Source: Clostridia bacterium
Lineage (GTDB): Bacteria; Bacillota_A; Clostridia; Oscillospirales; CAG-272
Direction: 5' to 3'
Assembly: GCA_017452945.1 (NCBI GenBank)
Contig: JAFTLD010000101.1
Coordinates: 1 to 10,082, forward strand
DNA length: 10,082 nucleotides
Positions 7,856-10,082 of the stretch are shown piece after piece (the first letter of the stretch is position 1; each line of letters starts with the position of its first letter). A program made the position numbers and the translations under genes. A model generated the notes under the pieces. The model made no database searches. It saw only the letters and a list, made by a program, of their open reading frames with translations, and had not been told where the DNA came from.

Positions 7856-7918
7856 ATCTGTCCTTCTTTCCCCTTGGCTCCGAAGTAAATCGTGCCTTGG
7901 TGCGAGATAAACGCTCAT

Positions 7919-7971
7919 AAAAAAAACGAAAACGGGCAGACTCCACCTTATCAGCGTAGAGTCTGCCCGTT
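7919..7971 (-). terminator. Strong rho-independent terminator after rpmE
   Basis: On the minus strand a perfect 13-bp stem AACGGGCAGACTC/GAGTCTGCCCGTT (7931-7943 and 7959-7971) has a 15-nt loop. It is followed by TTCG and eight T residues (7919-7926). It begins 20 bp past the rpmE stop and separates rpmE from the Nudix-hflX unit. Confidence 0.92.
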
Positions 7972-7991
7972 TATCATCAATGTCGCAAAAA

Positions 7992-8201
7992 TTACTTTCT
8001 TACAGCTTCCAGTCTCTTCTTGAACTTGTCAACACGACCGCCGGCATCAACGAACTTCTGCTTACCGGTGAAGAAGGGATGGCACTTGGAGCAAATTTCA
8101 ACTCTCATTTCGCTGCCCTTGGTGGAACGGGTAACGACAGTTTCGCCGCAAGCGCACTTAACGACACACTCTACGTAATTGGGATGGATTCCGCTTTTCA
8201 T
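7992..8201 (-). CDS. rpmE: 50S ribosomal protein L31, zinc-binding type
   Basis: The 69-residue protein starts MKSGIHPNY and carries the zinc ligands Cys16, Cys18, Cys37 and Cys40 (KCACGE and [14 protein letters not shown]), so it is the C+ form of L31, a large-subunit protein in the bridge to the 30S head. The ATG at 8201 follows GAGG (8211-8214) at 9-nt spacing. An in-frame upstream ATG at 8243 would add 14 residues but lacks a ribosome site and lies in the leader hairpin, so I rejected it. The gene is a monocistronic unit with its own consensus promoter and strong terminator. Zinc-type L31 genes are often regulated by zinc or by L31 binding its own leader; the leader hairpin here is compatible with the latter. 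No zinc-free paralogue is visible in the window. Confidence 0.97.
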   Translation of the reverse strand: MKSGIHPNYVECVVKCACGETVVTRSTKGSEMRVEICSKCHPFFTGKQKFVDAGGRVDKFKKRLEAVRK

Positions 8202-8227
8202 TTTTTCATACCTCGCATAAATTTTCT

Positions 8228-8245
8228 CGATGTTCTTTGACATCG
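8228..8245 (-). promoter_or_regulatory. rpmE 5' leader hairpin, candidate L31 autoregulatory leader
   Basis: A perfect 6-bp inverted repeat CGATGT/ACATCG (8228-8233 and 8240-8245) with a 6-nt loop lies in the roughly 55-nt leader between the promoter and the rpmE ribosome site. L31 leader RNA motifs are known in Firmicutes. Whether this one matches that motif needs a covariance search, so the assignment is tentative. Confidence 0.4.
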
Positions 8246-8262
8246 GATTCACAAGCGGAGAT

Positions 8263-8291
8263 ATTATATCATATATTATGCCCGTTGTCAA
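8263..8291 (-). promoter_or_regulatory. Perfect consensus sigma-A promoter of rpmE
   Basis: On the minus strand TTGACA (8286-8291) and TATAAT (8263-8268) are separated by exactly 17 bp, matching the consensus at all twelve positions. Transcription should start near 8256. This agrees with high expression of a ribosomal protein gene. Confidence 0.9.
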
Positions 8292-8346
8292 GGTGTTTTT
8301 GAAATTTTATTATTTTTTTGATTTTTTTGTATTTTGGGTTTTCAGT

Positions 8347-8376
8347 AAAAATTCCCCGCGGCAAATTGCCGCGGGG
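8347..8376 (-). terminator. Rho-independent terminator of the 8390-9331 lipoprotein gene
   Basis: A GC-rich near-perfect palindrome, CCCCGCGGCAA/TTGCCGCGGGG (8354-8364 and 8366-8376), starts 13 bp past the lipoprotein stop. On the minus strand it is followed by AATTTTT (T residues at 8347-8351). The real loop must open a few of the central A-T pairs. Confidence 0.82.
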
Positions 8377-8389
8377 GTATTAGGAAAAA

Positions 8390-9331
8390 CTAATTTAAAT
8401 AGACAATCATATCCAAGATGTCTTTAACAGACGTCTCAGTCTCAGAGTTCACGACTTCTACTACGGGATAGCATCTGATTGCCATTCGTCCATCGCTCAT
8501 ACGCAAAATCTTATATGTTGTATCAAGGTGTGTATACTCATATTTGGACTCAATACTTTGGTAAAGGTGCTCCACCTTTGCAATTACGGCGTTTTCTATT
8601 TTGGAGAGTTGTTCTGCTGTCAATGGCGGGATTTTATCCATAAGTTCCAGGCATTGCATCTTATAAAAGCTGACCTGTCCGTTTGAAGCATATACTAAGA
8701 TACTGTCAGAGGTGGGGATTCCCTCAACTACTCTTGAAAATTCAATCATTAACTCGTCGGATAGCCCGTCTTCCACAAACAACTCGCGATCTGTTATCTG
8801 ATAATTTTCAGGATCGCTCACCTTATCACATAAAAACGCATATGCTACTTCATACAACTCTTGCTCGGTATATACCGGATGCTCGGGATTTACAGGAATC
8901 GGTGAAGAAGTAGTGAAAAAAGTGATTTCATCATTAAATGTATTAACTCGAATCCTCACACGTTTTTCTCGATTTTCATATACATGATACGTTTCTTGGT
9001 ACAAATATTCCGAACAGGTTTCCACATATGAGAGTATTACGCTTTCGCCATTCCATGAAATCGTTCGTTCCTTTAATGCTTGTTCATCTATCCAAGAAGA
9101 TGCCCCCAATTCAATCTCACCGTGTCCGGAAACACCGCATTCGGATTCTATGTCTCCGCCAACAACCAATACCGAAAAATCATCAAAATACTGAATTGCT
9201 TCAGATTCTGACACGGAATCCTCCGTTAAATTCGAGCTCTCTTCGGTTGTTCCGGGCGTTGATCCTTGCGTATTACATGCGGATAATGCCAGAAGTAACA
9301 CCGTCAATAAAAACAACACATATTTTTTCAT
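8390..9331 (-). CDS. Lipoprotein of unknown function
   Basis: The 313-residue product starts with MKKY and a hydrophobic stretch ending in the lipobox LSAC, cysteine 19, so it should be lipid-anchored on the outer face of the membrane. A Ser/Thr/Glu-rich linker (20-45) follows. The mature part is acidic and mixed alpha/beta. It contains two similarly placed helix starts (YTEQELYEVAYAFLCDKV and LTAEQLSKIENAVIAKVEHLY), each followed by strand-rich sequence, which suggests two related small domains of the PepSY-like kind; that is inference. Six cysteines including the lipidated one is many for an exported protein. I recognise no catalytic motif. The ATG follows AAAGGAG at 9-nt spacing. Codon use is clearly more AT-rich than in dnaG or hflX, compatible with acquisition or weak selection. 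It stands alone between its own terminator and the divergent intergenic region. Confidence 0.88.
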   Translation of the reverse strand: MKKYVLFLLTVLLLALSACNTQGSTPGTTEESSNLTEDSVSESEAIQYFDDFSVLVVGGDIESECGVSGHGEIELGASSWIDEQALKERTISWNGESVILSYVETCSEYLYQETYHVYENREKRVRIRVNTFNDEITFFTTSSPIPVNPEHPVYTEQELYEVAYAFLCDKVSDPENYQITDRELFVEDGLSDELMIEFSRVVEGIPTSDSILVYASNGQVSFYKMQCLELMDKIPPLTAEQLSKIENAVIAKVEHLYQSIESKYEYTHLDTTYKILRMSDGRMAIRCYPVVEVVNSETETSVKDILDMIVYLN

Positions 9332-9360
9332 AAAATTATACTCCTTTAACTATTTCAATT

Positions 9361-9389
9361 AAAATATCATTGCGGACGTAATACTGCAA
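9361..9389 (-). promoter_or_regulatory. Possible weak promoter of the 8390-9331 lipoprotein gene
   Basis: On the minus strand TTGCAG (9384-9389) lies 17 bp before an extended -10 element, TGA-TATTTT (9361-9366). The -35 match is poor (three of six), but the TGN extension could compensate. The predicted start lies 20-25 nt before the ATG. Confidence 0.35.
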
Positions 9390-9452
9390 CAGTGGACGGA
9401 ATTCTCTATTACATTAATTTTCCTTATACCGTAAGGGGTTTTGCGTGTTGCG

Positions 9453-9588
9453 CGTAACAATGCTCCGTCCCCGGTTACACGCGATCCCGAGCGCGTCATA
9501 GTATTGTTTTGCTTTTGGGACGTAGGGCGCTTGCTTGCTCCCGCAGCACAAGCAAGCGTGTAACCGTGGGGACGGCTTCTATGTTACG
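9453..9588. repeat. Long compound inverted repeat, REP/BIME- or MITE-like
   Basis: The arms are CGTAACA, CCGTCCCC, GGTTACACGC (9453-9459, 9465-9472, 9473-9482) and their complements GCGTGTAACC, GGGGACGG, TGTTACG (9556-9565, 9568-9575, 9582-9588), in mirrored order with short mismatched loops. Together they pair 25 bases. The 73-bp centre contains a second hairpin, CGCTTGCTTG/CAAGCAAGCG (9528-9537 and 9549-9558), whose right arm shares 3 bases with the outer arm. The centre is more GC-rich than the AT-rich flanks. There is no ORF, no T-tract and no obvious target duplication. The shape suits a mobile or dispersed palindromic repeat, of the sort mobilised in trans by Y1-type (IS200/REP-associated) transposases; that link is inference. 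Confidence 0.7.
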
Positions 9589-9617
9589 TTGCTGCGACCA
9601 AAGGGAGCGCAATTTTT

Positions 9618-9630
9618 GTAAACGTTTTAT
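9618..9630. promoter_or_regulatory. LacI/CcpA-operator-like site 1
   Basis: GTAAACGTTTTAT contains the 8-bp palindrome AAACGTTT centred on CG. With the preceding T it resembles a catabolite response element (TGWAANCGNTNWCA) except for its last two bases. It matches site 2 at 11 of 13 positions. Confidence 0.35.
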
Positions 9631-9707
9631 ACCCCCATTTTTCATCCCCCTATTTATATAAAGTCATTTTTTTGAGCAAAATTCTTCAAAAATGCAAAAA
9701 TAAATTT

Positions 9708-9720
9708 ATAAACGATTTAT
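9708..9720. promoter_or_regulatory. LacI/CcpA-operator-like site 2
   Basis: ATAAACGATTTAT has perfect 5-bp inverted arms ATAAA/TTTAT around CGA. It lies exactly 90 bp after site 1. Paired sites of this kind upstream of an exported-protein gene would suit a LacI-family regulator, but no regulator gene is in view. Confidence 0.35.
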
Positions 9721-9849
9721 GAACTAACTCGCACCAAGTCATTCTTTACTTATACATACGATGAAAATGCAAAAATGTTCCCGATTTTTCAAAAAAGTGA
9801 AACCTTTTCCAAATAAATCCGTCTATATATATAGAAACTCACATGGAGG

Positions 9850-9989
9850 TATAGCGTGAAAGTTCACGTTATATTCCTTTATACGCAACCATTCACGCTT
9901 AAACTTCACCTAAAAATGGGTCCGAGCCCATTTTTGGAGCGAAGCTCCACGGTGAAGTTTCCATCACTATTTAAGCCGCCAAAGGCGGC
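9850..9989 (+). promoter_or_regulatory. Multi-hairpin leader with a three-way junction before the plus-strand lipoprotein gene
   Basis: There are five stems in 140 nt. A hairpin TATAGCGTGAA/TTCACGTTATA (9850-9860 and 9863-9873, one G-U) comes first. A 10-bp stem AAACTTCACC/GGTGAAGTTT (9901-9910 and 9951-9960) then encloses a 9-bp stem AAAAATGGG/CCCATTTTT (9912-9920 and 9927-9935) and a 5-bp stem GGAGC/GCTCC closed by GAA (9936-9948), making a three-way junction with only 1, 0 and 2 unpaired linker bases. Last is GCCGCC-AAA-GGCGGC (9975-9989), 2 nt before the GGAGG ribosome site (9992-9996) of the lipoprotein gene. AGCGTGAA (9853-9860) can instead pair perfectly with TTCACGCT (9892-9899), so two folds are possible. 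It could be a cis-regulatory RNA or a dispersed hairpin repeat; I do not recognise a named riboswitch. Confidence 0.55.
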
Positions 9990-10005
9990 ATGGAGGTTAA
10001 CATGA
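9856..10005 (+). CDS. Possible 49-residue upstream ORF coupled to the lipoprotein gene
   Basis: A GTG at 9856 follows GGAGGT (9845-9850) at 5-nt spacing. The frame stays open for 49 codons through the whole hairpin region. Its TGA (10003-10005) overlaps the next ATG (10002-10004) as ATGA, the classical arrangement for translational coupling. The peptide starts VKVHVIFLYTQPFTLKLHL, is basic, and has no recognisable domain or signal peptide. Against it: the sequence is dominated by palindromes, so the open frame may be accidental, and the ribosome site touches the first hairpin. For it: a textbook Shine-Dalgarno sequence and the exact ATGA overlap. It could be a leader peptide whose translation rearranges the hairpins. 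Confidence 0.3.
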   Translation: MKVHVIFLYTQPFTLKLHLKMGPSPFLERSSTVKFPSLFKPPKAAWRLT

Positions 10006-10082
10006 AACGCTCTCTTCCCTTTTTTCTCGCGCTGCTTGCCTTGTCCGGGCTGCTTTGCGGATGCGCACGGACCGTGCAGATC
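10002..10082 (+). CDS. Lipoprotein (N-terminal 27 residues; runs off the right edge)
   Basis: The ATG at 10002 follows GGAGG (9992-9996) at 5-nt spacing. The visible peptide, MKRSLPFFLALLALSGLLCGC..., is a positively charged start, a hydrophobic core and a lipobox-like LCGC with the lipidated cysteine at residue 21, followed by ARTVQI. It is therefore a secreted lipoprotein; nothing more can be said of its function from 27 residues. It is divergent from the 8390-9331 lipoprotein gene and is preceded by the multi-hairpin leader and the operator-like sites. Confidence 0.8.
   Translation, partial: MKRSLPFFLALLALSGLLCGCARTVQI

Larger units (their letters stand above)
9589..9849. other. AT-rich intergenic stretch with repeated A-tract motifs
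   Basis: This stretch contains no plausible gene. It holds two operator-like 13-mers (annotated separately), a direct repeat of AAAATGCAAAAAT (9689-9701 and 9764-9776, 75 bp apart), and a perfect palindrome CTATATATATAG (9823-9834). The palindrome overlaps the best -10-like sequence before the plus-strand lipoprotein gene, but the matching -35 positions (TTTTCC or TTCCAA) are poor. Many short A-tracts suggest intrinsic curvature. Confidence 0.5.

Noticed and set aside
7856..7918. N-terminal extension of the Nudix protein starting at 7918
   Set aside because: It would begin right at the T-tract of the rpmE terminator, whereas the ATG at 7855 has a well-placed AAGGA.
8202..8291. N-terminal extension of L31 to 8291 or 8243
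   Set aside because: The extension runs through the consensus promoter and leader hairpin, and standard L31 starts at MKSGIHP.
9422..9440. Small hairpin CCTTA/TAAGG followed by TTTT as a plus-strand terminator
   Set aside because: The stem is only 5 bp and no plus-strand gene precedes it.
9528..9558. Repeated GCTTGCTTG / CAAGCAAGC units as a CRISPR-like or tandem repeat
   Set aside because: There is a single inverted pair only, without regularly spaced direct repeats or spacers.
9453..9588. Reading the long palindrome as a terminator pair or as a tRNA/rRNA gene
   Set aside because: No T-tract follows either strand, and the arms do not match tRNA or rRNA landmarks.

Overview
The window looks like a chromosomal segment of a mid-GC anaerobic Bacillota, probably class Clostridia and perhaps a gut lineage. 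The signs are strong AGGAGG-type ribosome binding sites, consensus sigma-A promoters, a dgt-dnaG-rpoD operon, zinc-type ribosomal protein L31, and short lipoprotein signal peptides. This placement comes from gene content and style, not from a marker-gene comparison. Nearly every gene reads on the minus strand; only the last partial gene, and possibly a small ORF before it, read on the plus strand.

Minus strand, from high to low coordinates. An AT-richer lipoprotein gene of unknown function (8390-9331) ends in a strong GC hairpin terminator. Next, rpmE (L31) has a perfect consensus promoter, a small leader hairpin and a very strong terminator. A tightly packed four-gene unit follows: Nudix hydrolase, hflX (ribosome-associated GTPase), a second Nudix hydrolase, and a YigZ/IMPACT-family protein. 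The terminator stem of this unit overlaps the yigZ stop codon. Then comes the information-processing operon: dgt (dNTP triphosphohydrolase), dnaG (primase) and rpoD (primary sigma factor). At the left edge is the start of a lipoprotein that may be the substrate-binding component of an ABC transporter, with its own consensus promoter.

The least ordinary part is the divergent intergenic region 9332-10001. It holds a long compound inverted repeat (9453-9588) that resembles a REP/BIME- or MITE-like palindrome. After it comes an AT-rich stretch with two near-identical LacI/CcpA-operator-like 13-mers exactly 90 bp apart. Last is a dense run of hairpins (9850-9989), including a near-perfect three-way junction, just upstream of a plus-strand lipoprotein gene. 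A 49-codon GTG ORF with a good Shine-Dalgarno sequence runs through these hairpins and overlaps the lipoprotein start as ATGA. This leader is the best candidate in the window for something undescribed: a cis-regulatory RNA, an upstream-peptide attenuator, or a dispersed hairpin repeat.

The rest is well-understood housekeeping content: replication initiation, transcription initiation, nucleotide-pool cleaning and ribosome maintenance. I see no CRISPR array, rRNA or tRNA gene, phage gene, transposase or toxin-antitoxin pair.
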